Assembly: GCA_965250275.1 (NCBI GenBank)
Contig: OZ252297.1
Location: 3,410,001 to 3,474,000 of the forward strand
DNA: 64,000 nucleotides
Direction: 5' to 3'
From: G965250275 sp965250275
GTDB lineage: Bacteria; Pseudomonadota; Alphaproteobacteria; Rhodobacterales; Rhodobacteraceae
Shown here: positions 9,087-17,765 of the stretch, piece by piece
How positions within the stretch are numbered: position 1 is the first letter of the stretch
Layout: each line of letters begins with the position of its first letter
The notes under the pieces: model-generated
Told to the model about the DNA's origin: nothing
The model's input: the letters and a program-made list of their open reading frames with translations, nothing else
Databases searched by the model: none
Made by a program: the position numbers and the translations under genes

Positions 9087-9872
9087 TCAGCCGCGGATCA
9101 CCTTGGAAAAGCTGTCAAACAGAGCCTCGTTGGCGCAGACGACGTCGCCGGACTCCAGAATATCACCTGATGGATCGACCGCCTGTATCAACCCGCCCGC
9201 TTCGCGCACGATGACGATGCCCGCCGCCAGATCCCACGGACTCAGACGCCGTTCCCAGAACCCGTCGTAGCGACCAGCCGCGACATAGGCCAGATCGAGG
9301 GCGGCGGCGCCCCAGCGCCGAACACCCGCGCAGACGGGCATCAGGCGCGCCAGATCTTGCAGCAGTTCCGGCAAGTCCGGGCGTCCGCCAAAGGGTACGC
9401 CGGTGGCATAGATGCTCTCGATCATCCGGGTCCGGCCAGACACGCGAAGGCGCTTGTCGTTCATCCACGCGCCGGCGCCTTTTTCGGCGAAGAACATCTC
9501 GTCCTTGGCGGCGTCAAAAACGACACCAGCCACGATCTGACCCTTGTGTTCCAGTGCGATGGAGATGGCCCAGTGCGGCAGCCCGTGCAGAAAATTGGTA
9601 GTGCCGTCGAGCGGGTCGACGATCCAGCGCCGGGTCGGGTCCTGCCCTTCGATCTCGCCCTCCTCCTCGGCCAGCCAGCCATAGGTCGGGCGCGCGCCGA
9701 GCAGGTCCTCTTTCAGGATAGCTTCAGCGTTCAGATCCGCCTTGGAAACAAAATCCCCTGCCCCCTTCATGGACACCTGCAGGTTCTCCACCTCGCGGAA
9801 GTCCTTGACCAGCGACCGGCCCGCGCGGCGCGCGGCCTTGAGCATGATGTTGAGATTTGCACTGCCAACCAT
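9087..9872 (-). CDS. suhB: inositol monophosphatase family protein (SuhB-like)
   Basis: A 261-residue Mg-dependent, Li-sensitive phosphatase of the inositol monophosphatase superfamily. Metal-binding motifs are in place: Glu-Glu in WLAEEEGE (about 67-73), DPLDGTTNFLHG starting at residue 86, and WDLAAGIVIVREAGG near residue 213. The length fits SuhB, which hydrolyses inositol-1-phosphate and in E. coli also takes part in rRNA antitermination. Which role applies here cannot be told from sequence, and other members act on histidinol phosphate or PAP. The gene is convergent with the rhomboid gene and divergent from the MDR oxidoreductase. Confidence 0.88.
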   Translation of the reverse strand: MVGSANLNIMLKAARRAGRSLVKDFREVENLQVSMKGAGDFVSKADLNAEAILKEDLLGARPTYGWLAEEEGEIEGQDPTRRWIVDPLDGTTNFLHGLPHWAISIALEHKGQIVAGVVFDAAKDEMFFAEKGAGAWMNDKRLRVSGRTRMIESIYATGVPFGGRPDLPELLQDLARLMPVCAGVRRWGAAALDLAYVAAGRYDGFWERRLSPWDLAAGIVIVREAGGLIQAVDPSGDILESGDVVCANEALFDSFSKVIRG

Positions 9873-10019
9873 GACGCGGATCCCTTTGTCTGTCAGAGGG
9901 CGCGTATAGGCCTGTGCCCTCCGCTTGCCAAGGGCTGTTCCGCGGCGTCAGAACCCGGCTGCCCTTGCAAAGCGCAGACGCGACCGCCACGGTCGCACGC
10001 AATCACAGGAGGATCCAAC

Positions 10020-11060
10020 ATGACCGAACAGATGCACCGCATCGCCCTGGCAAGCCGCCCGACCGGCGCCCCCAGTGCCGAGAATTTCAGCTATGAGCCC
10101 GGGCCGATACCGGAACCCAACGACGGCGAGGTCCTTGTGCGCGTCCACTACATGTCTCTGGATCCTTACATGCGCGGCCGCATGGACGACGCCAAGTCCT
10201 ATGCCGCGCCGGTTCCGATTGGCGGGACCATGGAAGGCGGCGGCGTCGGTGAAGTCATTGCCTCCAAAAGCCCGGCCTTCCAGCCGGGAGACCTTGCTTT
10301 TGGTATGCTGGGCTGGGCCACCCATGCAGTTCAACCCGCGGAAATGCTGCGCAAACTGGATCCGGCGCATGGACCGATCACGGCAGCCCTGGGCGTATTG
10401 GGCATGCCGGGGTTCACCGGCTGGCATGGCCTGATGGAATATGGCCGCCCGCAGGCCGGCGAGACGCTGGTTGTCGCGGCAGCGACCGGCCCGGTTGGTT
10501 CGATGGTGGGCCAGCTCGCGCGGCTGGCCGGATTGCGGACCGTCGGCATCGCTGGCGGCGCGGACAAGTGCGACCTTGCCACGGGCACCTTCGGGTTTGA
10601 CGCCTGCCTTGATCATCGCGCTTACGAGACCGCGTCCGATTTGCGCGAAGACCTCGCGGCAGCCTGTCCGGATGGCATCGACATCTACTTCGAGAACGTG
10701 GGCGGCAAAGTTCTGGAAGCGGTCATTCCCCTGATGAACAATTTTGGCCGGATCCCCGTCTGCGGCATGATCAGCTGGTACAACGCCGGAAACCTTGGTG
10801 CCGGTGCCAAAGATGGCAGCCTGACCGCGCCGTTCCTGTGGCGCAACATTCTGGTCAAATTCCTGTCGGTGCAGGGCTTCATCATCTCGAACCACTGGGA
10901 CAACATGCCCAAGTTCCTTGGTGACGTGGGTCCCAAAGTGGCAAGCGGTGAGGTCAAGTTCGTTGAAGACATCGCGGAAGGTCTGGAGAATGCGCCAGAG
11001 GCTTTCATGGGCCTGCTGCAGGGCCGCAATGTTGGCAAGCAAATCGTCAAACTGATCTGA
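10020..11060 (+). CDS. NADP-dependent MDR oxidoreductase (CurA / leukotriene B4 dehydrogenase-like)
   Basis: A 346-residue zinc-free medium-chain dehydrogenase/reductase that should reduce the C=C bond of alpha,beta-unsaturated ketones or aldehydes with NADPH. Features are the N-terminal catalytic fold with VHYMSLDPYMRGRM, the FTGWHGLMEYGRPQAGETLV stretch and a Rossmann domain with AATGPVGSMVGQLARLAG (about residues 160-177). FENVGGKVLEAVIPLMN and a SWYNAGNL loop typical of the LTB4DH/CurA group follow. No structural zinc cysteines are present. The ATG follows GGAGGATCCAAC; the frame is open far upstream, but only this start has a strong ribosome site. The physiological substrate is unknown. 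Two hairpins follow the stop. Confidence 0.9.
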   Translation: MTEQMHRIALASRPTGAPSAENFSYEPGPIPEPNDGEVLVRVHYMSLDPYMRGRMDDAKSYAAPVPIGGTMEGGGVGEVIASKSPAFQPGDLAFGMLGWATHAVQPAEMLRKLDPAHGPITAALGVLGMPGFTGWHGLMEYGRPQAGETLVVAAATGPVGSMVGQLARLAGLRTVGIAGGADKCDLATGTFGFDACLDHRAYETASDLREDLAAACPDGIDIYFENVGGKVLEAVIPLMNNFGRIPVCGMISWYNAGNLGAGAKDGSLTAPFLWRNILVKFLSVQGFIISNHWDNMPKFLGDVGPKVASGEVKFVEDIAEGLENAPEAFMGLLQGRNVGKQIVKLI

Positions 11061-11068
11061 ACGAGCGG

Positions 11069-11086
11069 CACCTGTCGAAACAGGTG
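11069..11086. terminator. small hairpin after the MDR gene
   Basis: CACCTGT and ACAGGTG form a perfect seven-base stem around a CGAA tetraloop, eight bases after the stop of the oxidoreductase gene. No T tract follows, so by itself it is a weak terminator. It may instead protect the 3' end of the transcript. Confidence 0.4.
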
Positions 11087-11102
11087 GGACTGACCTGCCA
11101 AG

Positions 11103-11138
11103 CGCGGCGACCACGCGCTTTCTCCAGTGGTCGCCGCG
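11103..11138. terminator. bidirectional terminator between convergent genes
   Basis: A perfect 12-base stem (CGCGGCGACCAC with GTGGTCGCCGCG) encloses a 12-base loop. It sits between the convergent MDR gene and metR, one base past the metR stop. The U tract is poor on either strand. Position and stem strength make termination in both directions the likely role. Confidence 0.6.
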
Positions 11139-11139
11139 A

Positions 11140-12045
11140 CTATGCGGCCTGCAATTTGCGCGCCTCGCTGCGCGCCAGCTTAACAAGTTGCTGCACAAAG
11201 GGCTTGTCAGCATCGTCACTGCGGATGGCAGCGTAAAGCCGCCGTGTGATTCCCCGCGCCGTCAACGGGCGCGTCACATAGTCTGAACTGTACTTAACCT
11301 CTCGCACCACCCAATCGGGCAAGACCGCAACCCCCCGGTTTGACGCGACCAGCAATAAGATCACGGCCGTCAATTCGACTTGGCGGATAGCTTCCGGCTC
11401 GACCCCCGCGGGCATCAAGAGCTGGCTGAACACATCCAGACGGCTGCGTTCTACCGGGTAAGTGATCAGGGTTTGACCACGAAAATCCTCGGCTTCAACA
11501 TACTTTTTCTGAGCCAAAGGATGGTTTGCAGCGGCAACAAAAACCGGCGCGTAATCAAAGAGTTCAATAAAATCGACCCCAGGCAGTTCCTCGGGGTCGG
11601 AAGACACAACAAGATCGACTTCTTCTTTCATCAAAGCCGGCAGCGCATCGAAGGCAAGCCTTGCGCGGATGTCCACATCGACATCGGGCCAGTGCTTGCG
11701 GAACTCCTCCAGCACCGGGAACAACCATTCGAAACACGCGTGGCATTCGATCGCGATGTGCATCCGCCCGGTTTTGCCGTCGCGCAAGGACGAGAACTCC
11801 GCCTGCATCGCTTCGAGCTGCGGCAGGACCTGATTGGCCAACCGCAGCAACCTCTGCCCCGCAGGCGACAGTTTCATCGGCTTGGACCGGCGCACAAAGA
11901 GCTCAACGCCTGCCTGATCCTCCAACCCTTTGATTTGATGCGACAAGGCCGATTGCGTGATGTGCAGCTGATCGGCAGCCCGCGCCAGACCACCAGCTTC
12001 GTGGATGGCTTTGATCGTGCGCAGGTGCCGAAACTCAATGTGCAT
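11140..12045 (-). CDS. metR: LysR-family regulator of methionine genes, MetR
   Basis: A 301-residue LysR-type regulator. The N-terminal HTH reads FRHLRTIKAIHEAGGLARAA then QLHITQSALSHQIKGLE, and the effector domain follows from about residue 90 (MHIAIECHACFEWLFPVL). MetR uses homocysteine as co-inducer to control methionine synthesis genes, and the IECHACFEWLFPVLEEFR segment is characteristic of MetR proteins. It is divergent from metF, which supports the name. The start chosen is the ATG seven bases after GGAG, giving a protein that begins MHIEFRHL; an upstream ATG adds 16 unconserved residues. Confidence 0.92.
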   Translation of the reverse strand: MHIEFRHLRTIKAIHEAGGLARAADQLHITQSALSHQIKGLEDQAGVELFVRRSKPMKLSPAGQRLLRLANQVLPQLEAMQAEFSSLRDGKTGRMHIAIECHACFEWLFPVLEEFRKHWPDVDVDIRARLAFDALPALMKEEVDLVVSSDPEELPGVDFIELFDYAPVFVAAANHPLAQKKYVEAEDFRGQTLITYPVERSRLDVFSQLLMPAGVEPEAIRQVELTAVILLLVASNRGVAVLPDWVVREVKYSSDYVTRPLTARGITRRLYAAIRSDDADKPFVQQLVKLARSEARKLQAA

Positions 12046-12079
12046 CCCATCACTCCATTCATGACTTTCTTGAGTATTA

Positions 12080-12092
12080 TGAAATTGTCTCA
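12080..12092. promoter_or_regulatory. MetR-like binding site between metR and metF
   Basis: TGAA-ATTGT-CTCA matches the known MetR target TGAA-N5-TTCA at seven of the eight fixed positions. It lies in the 98-base divergent region between metR and metF, about 50 bases before the metF start. This is where an activator site would be expected. Confidence 0.5.
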
Positions 12093-12143
12093 CAATGCTG
12101 CAAGTGCGACAAGGGGTGAAACCGAGCCGAGGATCTGCCCCCT

Positions 12144-13010
12144 ATGTCTGCACCTGACGTCTCTTTCGAATTCTTCCCCCCACAAACGCTGGAGGCATCT
12201 TTCCGGCTTTGGGACACGGTTCAGACACTTGCGCCACTGGAGCCACGGTTTGTCTCGGTGACCTATGGCGCGGGTGGCACCACACGCGATCTGACCCGTG
12301 AAGCGGTCGCGACGCTGCACAAATCATCCGGGCTGAACGTTGCAGCCCACCTGACCTGCGTAAATGCAACCAAAGAAGAAACCCTCGCGATCGCGCATGA
12401 CTTTGCCGACGCTGGCGTGACCGAAATCGTTGCGCTGCGCGGCGATCCCCCCAAAGGGCAGAACCGCTTTACCCCCCATCCTGAGGGCTTCCTTGACGTC
12501 TGCGGGCTGATTTCGGCGCTGGCGGACACCGGGAAATTCTCGATCCGTGTTGGCGCCTATCCGGATATCCATCCCGAGGCGCCCGACGCCGGGGCCGATG
12601 TTGACTGGTTGAAACGCAAGATCGATGCCGGCGCGGACGAGGCCCTGACACAGTTCTTTTTTGAAGCTGAAACCTTCTTCAGGTTCCGCGATGCCTGCGA
12701 AAAGGCCGGCATCGACGCACCGATCACCCCCGGAATTCTGCCAATCGAAAACTGGAAGGGCGCCCGCAACTTCGCGCGGCGTTGCGGGGCGACCATTCCG
12801 GCATGGATTGAAGAGGCCTTCGAGAAGGCCACGCGCGACGGGCGCGAAGACCTCTTGGCCACCGCGATTTGCACTGAGCTTTGCAGTGACCTGTTGGATG
12901 AGGGCGTGGACAAGCTTCACTTCTACACCTTGAACCGGCCGGAGCTCACCCGCGATGTGTGCCATGCTCTGGGCGTCACACCGAAAGTGCAGCTTCAGAA
13001 CGTAGCGTAG
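12144..13010 (+). CDS. metF: 5,10-methylenetetrahydrofolate reductase MetF
   Basis: A 288-residue FAD-dependent methylenetetrahydrofolate reductase, which makes 5-methyltetrahydrofolate for methionine synthesis. Family motifs are present: the N-terminal VSFEFFPPQ with the catalytic glutamate, FVSVTYGAGGTTRD, HLTCVNATKEE, IVALRGDPPKG, GAYPDIHPEA, then a DAGADEALTQFFFE metal- and flavin-contacting segment and PGILPIENW. Length equals the bacterial MetF norm, without the eukaryotic regulatory domain. Divergent metR and a MetR-like site upstream suggest control by homocysteine. Confidence 0.97.
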   Translation: MSAPDVSFEFFPPQTLEASFRLWDTVQTLAPLEPRFVSVTYGAGGTTRDLTREAVATLHKSSGLNVAAHLTCVNATKEETLAIAHDFADAGVTEIVALRGDPPKGQNRFTPHPEGFLDVCGLISALADTGKFSIRVGAYPDIHPEAPDAGADVDWLKRKIDAGADEALTQFFFEAETFFRFRDACEKAGIDAPITPGILPIENWKGARNFARRCGATIPAWIEEAFEKATRDGREDLLATAICTELCSDLLDEGVDKLHFYTLNRPELTRDVCHALGVTPKVQLQNVA

Positions 13011-13065
13011 CGCTTGTTGCCCGATTTCGGGCCTCCTACCGTGAGGCCGAATGGAGAGGTGCCTG

Positions 13066-13560
13066 ATGAACTACGCGCAAAGCCCCGCAGACCTGCTCAA
13101 TGTCTCCGAAGTTCTGTCCATGTCAGGCTTGGAGTTCATGCAGGGCATTCTGGAGGGGCGTCATCCGGCGCCGCCGATCAGCCAGACGTTGGGGTACAAG
13201 TTGCACCTCGTCGAAGACGGCCACGTGGTGTTTCGGGGGCGTCCGGAGTTCAACACGACTAACCCCTTGGGCACGGTTCATGGCGGGTGGTACGGCACCT
13301 TGCTGGACAGCGCGATGGCTTGCGCTGTGATGACCAAAGTGCCGCGCGGATCGGTTTACACCACGCTCGAGTACAAGATTAACATCATGCGCCCGATTCC
13401 CATCGGCATGGAGATTGATTGCATCGGTGAGATCGACCACGCGGGTCGCTCAACCGGCGTCGCGCATGGTGAGATCCGCGGGGTGGACAACGGCAAGCTC
13501 TATGCCACCGGCTCCACCACCTGCATCATCATGGACATGTCCAAGCCCTCGAAGAGCTGA
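13066..13560 (+). CDS. PaaI-family (hotdog) thioesterase
   Basis: A 164-residue single hotdog-fold protein of the PaaI/YigI type, predicted to hydrolyse an acyl-CoA. The core reads FNTTNPLGTVHGGWYGTLLD, where the Asn/His-Gly-Gly region binds substrate and the following Asp begins the long hotdog helix. MRPIPIGMEIDCIGEIDHAGRS follows. The start is the ATG after GGAGAGG; an in-frame ATG 15 bases earlier overlaps that ribosome site. It is 55 bases behind metF in the same direction and may be read from that transcript, but no functional link to methionine is evident. The natural acyl group is unknown. Confidence 0.88.
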   Translation: MNYAQSPADLLNVSEVLSMSGLEFMQGILEGRHPAPPISQTLGYKLHLVEDGHVVFRGRPEFNTTNPLGTVHGGWYGTLLDSAMACAVMTKVPRGSVYTTLEYKINIMRPIPIGMEIDCIGEIDHAGRSTGVAHGEIRGVDNGKLYATGSTTCIIMDMSKPSKS

Positions 13561-13563
13561 CGC

Positions 13564-14307
13564 CTAAAGCTCTTCAAATCCTTGATAGAACCGGTTCCAG
13601 GTGGGGGCGATCAGGATCTCGTTCACGCAGGCCCGTGCCGGCATCTCGGCCACGAACCGGACGGTGGCCGCCAGATCCTCCGCTTGCAGCATCCGGGCCT
13701 GTTCTTTCTCTGACGGCGGGTTCGGACGTGATTTCAGAATGTCTGTGGCCACTTCGCCCGGCATGATCACCGTCGAGCGGATGCCATGCCCACCTTCTTC
13801 AGCATTGATCGATTCATTCAACGCGATCACCGCCCGTTTGGTCGCATTGTAGGCCGGACCTGTCAGGGCGGTGGCATAGCGCCCGGCCCAACTGGAAATC
13901 AGGATCAGGGTGCCGCCCCCGGCGGCCCGCATCCCAGGCAAAACTGCGCGAACAGGATAGAACACCCCGTTCAGATTGACGTTGACGACGCGATCCCAAT
14001 CCGCGGTCGAGACCCCCGCCATCGCCCGATCGGGAATGTTCAGACCGGCATTGGCCAGCAAGATATCGACCGGACCGATCTGGGCGGCGGCGGCTTTGAC
14101 GGCGTCCGCGTCGGCCACGTCCAAAGGCAACGCCGTCGCCTTACCACCCGCGTCTGCAACCTGCGCCACAACGTCGTCCAGCGGGGCCGCGCGACGCCCT
14201 GAAACCACAACTTGTGCACCCGCCGCGGCCAGCGCAAACGCGGAGGCCGCCCCTATTCCGGTCCCGCCCCCCGTGATCCACGCCTTTTTGCCTTCAAGTG
14301 ACGACAT
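13564..14307 (-). CDS. short-chain dehydrogenase/reductase
   Basis: A 247-residue classical SDR. The nucleotide site is TGGGTGIGAAS (residues 13-23), NAG lies near residue 84, and the catalytic serine is in LILISSWAG. Tyr and Lys are in YNATK. The C-terminal part carries MPGEVATDI and a short tail. NADP or NAD preference and substrate are unknown. The ATG was chosen because GGAGGTGGAG lies directly before it and it gives the usual short SDR N-terminus. It converges on the thioesterase gene with three bases between the two stops. Confidence 0.88.
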   Translation of the reverse strand: MSSLEGKKAWITGGGTGIGAASAFALAAAGAQVVVSGRRAAPLDDVVAQVADAGGKATALPLDVADADAVKAAAAQIGPVDILLANAGLNIPDRAMAGVSTADWDRVVNVNLNGVFYPVRAVLPGMRAAGGGTLILISSWAGRYATALTGPAYNATKRAVIALNESINAEEGGHGIRSTVIMPGEVATDILKSRPNPPSEKEQARMLQAEDLAATVRFVAEMPARACVNEILIAPTWNRFYQGFEEL

Positions 14308-14379
14308 CTCCACCTCCAACCCATCCAATCAGTTTTGAACAGAAGATCACAGCGGCACGCGACACGCCATCCAACCGGT

Positions 14380-15456
14380 TCATCTGGCGCTGAAGAACGG
14401 CAACGAGGGCAGCCATCGGGTCTGCGGCAGCGTCTCTGACGAAACGCTTTCATGCAGTTTTTCTGACGGGTCGCGCAGCGGTATGCGGGGTTGGCGCAGC
14501 AGGAATATCTTGCCCCATCCCCGCCAGGTGCCCACCGAAGGGCCATTGGGATCGGCGTAAAAGCGCGCGCGCCACCCATCGGGCAAAGGCAATCCCACGT
14601 TCTCGGCCTTGTCCAGCATCCAGACCAGTGACACGTTCGCAAGAGGCCGCGCCTCCTCGTAGCCGTTCAACTGGCCCCCCACATCGCCATGGGTGCCCCG
14701 AAACCAGACCTGTTCAACGCGGCCTTTCCACCCGTCGGGGCAGGTCCACATGACCGGATCGTACACCACACGGGTTTCATTCAGGCCAACCGCATGAAAC
14801 CCGTGGCGGATCGAGTGACCCAACTCGTGATTGTGAAACGCATGGCGGGCCTCGGCAAACCGCCAGACGAACGGCAACCGCAGGCCCAGCGCCTTGACCG
14901 TGTCCCAAACTCCAACCAATTCGATGGGGACGTCTTTGTGACAGAACCGTTCCGCAAACGCCGCAGCAGCGGGACTGTCCGGAAAGCATTCGTAGTTTCG
15001 GTAAACCGTCCGGATGTTACGTTCGGTGGCATGCTCGGCCCGAACCAGCCCCACCATATCGATCACGCCCGCGAGGGACCGCACGGCGTAGGCACCTCGG
15101 GAATAGCCGAACAGATAAATCGTGTCGCCGGGCCGGTACCGTGATGCGAGATAACCGTAAGCCCGGCGGATCTGACGGTTGATGCCACGGCCCATCATGA
15201 CATCTGGTGTGCGCCGCCAATTCGGCCACTGCACGCCGGCTTCGTAGAATACGGATACGCCGGCACCCATTTCGCGGCAAAGTTTGTAGAGCGCGCCGGC
15301 GTGGGTTTCAAAGCCCGGCTCCAGCGTGGACATGGTACCGTCCAGAATGATCACATGAGTCTGAGGTCCGCGCAGCTTGGCCTCGGGAGAATGGTCGGAT
15401 TGCAGCGGCCGACCAATCCACCCGAAGAGCTTCTTACTGAGCTGCGATAGGTTCAT
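14380..15456 (-). CDS. DUF2235 alpha/beta hydrolase (Tle1-like phospholipase fold)
   Basis: A 358-residue soluble protein of the DUF2235 / T6SS Tle1-like catalytic family. The nucleophile elbow is LFGYSRGAYAVRSLAG (GxSxG, Ser near residue 119). A FVILDGT-like first strand, LVGVWDTVKALG and WFRGTHGDVGGQ, which carries Asp/His candidates, complete the family pattern. Relatives include phospholipase effectors, but no secretion signal, VgrG or other T6SS gene is nearby, so a housekeeping lipid or ester hydrolase is as likely. Its ATG overlaps the 3' end of the molybdenum hydroxylase gene by 23 bases, indicating translational coupling and co-transcription with that gene and the decarboxylase. Confidence 0.85.
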   Translation of the reverse strand: MNLSQLSKKLFGWIGRPLQSDHSPEAKLRGPQTHVIILDGTMSTLEPGFETHAGALYKLCREMGAGVSVFYEAGVQWPNWRRTPDVMMGRGINRQIRRAYGYLASRYRPGDTIYLFGYSRGAYAVRSLAGVIDMVGLVRAEHATERNIRTVYRNYECFPDSPAAAAFAERFCHKDVPIELVGVWDTVKALGLRLPFVWRFAEARHAFHNHELGHSIRHGFHAVGLNETRVVYDPVMWTCPDGWKGRVEQVWFRGTHGDVGGQLNGYEEARPLANVSLVWMLDKAENVGLPLPDGWRARFYADPNGPSVGTWRGWGKIFLLRQPRIPLRDPSEKLHESVSSETLPQTRWLPSLPFFSAR

Positions 15457-17731
15457 TCCTCAACAGTTCCCAAACCTTCAGCGGCGTAAAGGGCATATCC
15501 GCCTGCCGCACCCCGGCGTCCCAGAGCGCATCCTGTACGGCATTTGCCACGGCGGCCAGCGCCCCAACGGTCCCGGCCTCGCCACACCCCTTCATGCCCA
15601 TCAGGTTTGCCGTTGACGGCACGGGCTCCGAGGTGAATCCGATAGTGGGCACGTCGTCGGCGCGCGGCAAGGCGTAATCCATAAACGATGCCGTGAGCAG
15701 TTGACCATCTTCGTCGTAAACAACATGCTCCGTGATCGCCTGTCCGATGCCTTGAACGATGCCGCCATGGACCTGTCCCTCGGCCAGCATAGGGTTGATA
15801 AGATTACCGAAATCGTCAACGACAGTGTATTTGTCGACTGTCACAACACCAGTCTCGGGATCGATCAGAACTTCTGCAACATGGGCACCGTTGGGATAGC
15901 TGCGGCCCGGCAAAGTTGCGCGTGCTTCATGCACCAAGAGATCGGTTCTGTTATCGGCGCGCGCCATGTCGGCGGCTTCGATCAGAGTGGGCGTCAGATT
16001 CGAGCCGGGTGCCCGGAAGCTTTCTTCGTCGAACTGGACCGCAGCCTCGTCCACCCCCATCTTCTCGGCCAGGTAGGGTGCGAAGGCCGCGACCATCTTG
16101 TCCACCGTTGCCAGGGTCGCCGTGGCCTGCGTTGTCACGGACCGCGATCCGCCAGTTCCACCACCCTGTTTGATCAGGTCAGAGTCTCCCTGCACAACCG
16201 TGATCAACTCAACCGGAATGCCGGTGTTGTCCGCCAGAAAGCTTGCGTAGACGGTTTCATGCCCCTGACCATTCGACTGGGTTCCGACGTAGATCTTAAC
16301 GGTCCCGTCGTCGCAGAACTCAATCTTTGCCCCCTCGGAGGGATCGCCCAGAATACTCTCGATGTAGTAGCAAAGGCCCTGCCCGCGCAGCAAACCCCGC
16401 TCTGCGTCGGCACTCTTTCGGTCGGCAAAACCTGACGCGTCCGCTTCTTGCGAAACGCGCGACAGAACCTTGTCAAAATCGCCGACATCATAGGTCTCGC
16501 CGGTGGCGGTCTTGTAGGGAAACTGATCAGGCTTGATGAAGTTGCGCCGGCGCAGTTCCCAGGGATCCAACCCCAACTCACGGGCGGCCCGGTCCATGGC
16601 ACGTTCCAGCACATAGATCGCTTCGGGGCGCCCGGCCCCCCGGTACGCGTCCACCTGAACAGTGTTGGTGTAGTACCCCTCGACCTGAAGCCACGTCGTC
16701 TGCACATCATAGCAGCCCATCAGGACGCGACTGAAGAGCATCGTCTGGATCTGCTGGCCAAACTGGGAGTTATAGGCGCCCAGATTGCAGCGTGTGCGCA
16801 CCCGATAGGCCGTGATCTTGCCGTTCTCGTCAAAAGCCAACTCGGCCAGCGACGTCAGGTCGCGTGCGCCGTTGTCGCTAAGCATGGCTTCGGTCCGGTC
16901 TGACATCCAGCGCACGGGCCGGTTCAGGAGTTTGGAGGCGAAAGGCACCATGTAGTATTCTGGATAGGCCATGGCCTTCATCCCGAACCCCCCACCAACG
17001 TCGGGATTGGTGACCCGGACATTTTCGACAGGCAGATCAAAGGTCTTGGCCAGCTTGTCTTTCATGCCCCATACGCCCTGCCCGTTGAAGGAAAGGTGCA
17101 GGCGGGTGCCGTCCCATTCTGCAAAGCACCCGCGCGGCTCCATTGAATTCACGATGACCCGGTTGTCGCCGACTTCCAATTGAACAACCTTGGCCGCTTG
17201 TTCAAAGGCGGTCGCGGTGGCCTCTTCGTCCCCCATACCCCAATCGAACGCCGTGTTGTCCGGAGCTTCGGTGTGGATCGTCGGACCACCTGGTGCGACG
17301 TCCATCTTGGCGGGCAAGTCTTCGGTATCCAGCCAGATCAACTCCGCCGCGTCACGCGCCTGCAACAAGGTTTCAGCCACCACCAGAGCAACGGGTTCGC
17401 CGACAAAGCGCACCGTGTCCTTGGCCAGCACCGGGCGTTCCGGCGCGGCACCGCTGGAACCGTCCCGGTTCTTGGTGACGGTGGCGTCCATCCCCAACGG
17501 AACACCGGCGGCGTCGAAATCAGCGGCGGTCAGGACAGCATGGACACCGGGCGCCGCGCGGGCCTCGTCGACGTCCAGCGACAGGACCTTTGCATGTGAC
17601 ACACTGCTGCGCAGCACATAAGCAAAAAGCGCGCCTTCGGGGGCGATGTCATCCACATATCGACCGTCGCCCGTCAGAAAGCGAAGGTCCTCAACCCGTT
17701 TCACTGGCTGACTTTTTCCAAACCTGTCCAT
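15434..17731 (-). CDS. xanthine dehydrogenase-family molybdopterin subunit (form II CoxL-like)
   Basis: A 765-residue large subunit of the molybdenum hydroxylase family (CO dehydrogenase, aldehyde or xanthine oxidase). The N-terminal a/b hammerhead domain (KRVEDLRFLTGDGRYVDD) is followed by the molybdopterin-binding domain, with GVWGMKDKLA, NPDVGGGFGMKA, active-site loop VDAYRGAGRPEA, and GGGTGGSRS with the ensuing helix. A GMKGCGEAGTVGA segment sits near the C-terminus with the conserved catalytic glutamate. AYRGAGR marks form II, not the AYxCSFR of true form I CO dehydrogenase, so the substrate is probably an aldehyde or heterocycle. FAD (CoxM) and 2Fe-2S (CoxS) subunits are not adjacent. 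It starts 34 bases after the decarboxylase gene. Confidence 0.92.
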   Translation of the reverse strand: MDRFGKSQPVKRVEDLRFLTGDGRYVDDIAPEGALFAYVLRSSVSHAKVLSLDVDEARAAPGVHAVLTAADFDAAGVPLGMDATVTKNRDGSSGAAPERPVLAKDTVRFVGEPVALVVAETLLQARDAAELIWLDTEDLPAKMDVAPGGPTIHTEAPDNTAFDWGMGDEEATATAFEQAAKVVQLEVGDNRVIVNSMEPRGCFAEWDGTRLHLSFNGQGVWGMKDKLAKTFDLPVENVRVTNPDVGGGFGMKAMAYPEYYMVPFASKLLNRPVRWMSDRTEAMLSDNGARDLTSLAELAFDENGKITAYRVRTRCNLGAYNSQFGQQIQTMLFSRVLMGCYDVQTTWLQVEGYYTNTVQVDAYRGAGRPEAIYVLERAMDRAARELGLDPWELRRRNFIKPDQFPYKTATGETYDVGDFDKVLSRVSQEADASGFADRKSADAERGLLRGQGLCYYIESILGDPSEGAKIEFCDDGTVKIYVGTQSNGQGHETVYASFLADNTGIPVELITVVQGDSDLIKQGGGTGGSRSVTTQATATLATVDKMVAAFAPYLAEKMGVDEAAVQFDEESFRAPGSNLTPTLIEAADMARADNRTDLLVHEARATLPGRSYPNGAHVAEVLIDPETGVVTVDKYTVVDDFGNLINPMLAEGQVHGGIVQGIGQAITEHVVYDEDGQLLTASFMDYALPRADDVPTIGFTSEPVPSTANLMGMKGCGEAGTVGALAAVANAVQDALWDAGVRQADMPFTPLKVWELLRNEPIAAQ

Positions 17732-17765
17732 TGCTCTGCCCTCGCGTGATCCAACACGCGCGACA

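Noticed and set aside
9357..10019. Plus-strand open frame running into the MDR oxidoreductase gene
   Set aside because: It is the antisense shadow of the inositol monophosphatase gene; the strong ribosome site and family N-terminus lie at 10020.
13019..13032. GCCCG-ATTT-CGGGC hairpin after metF
   Set aside because: Short stem with no T tract, and the thioesterase gene follows in the same direction; it may equally be chance.
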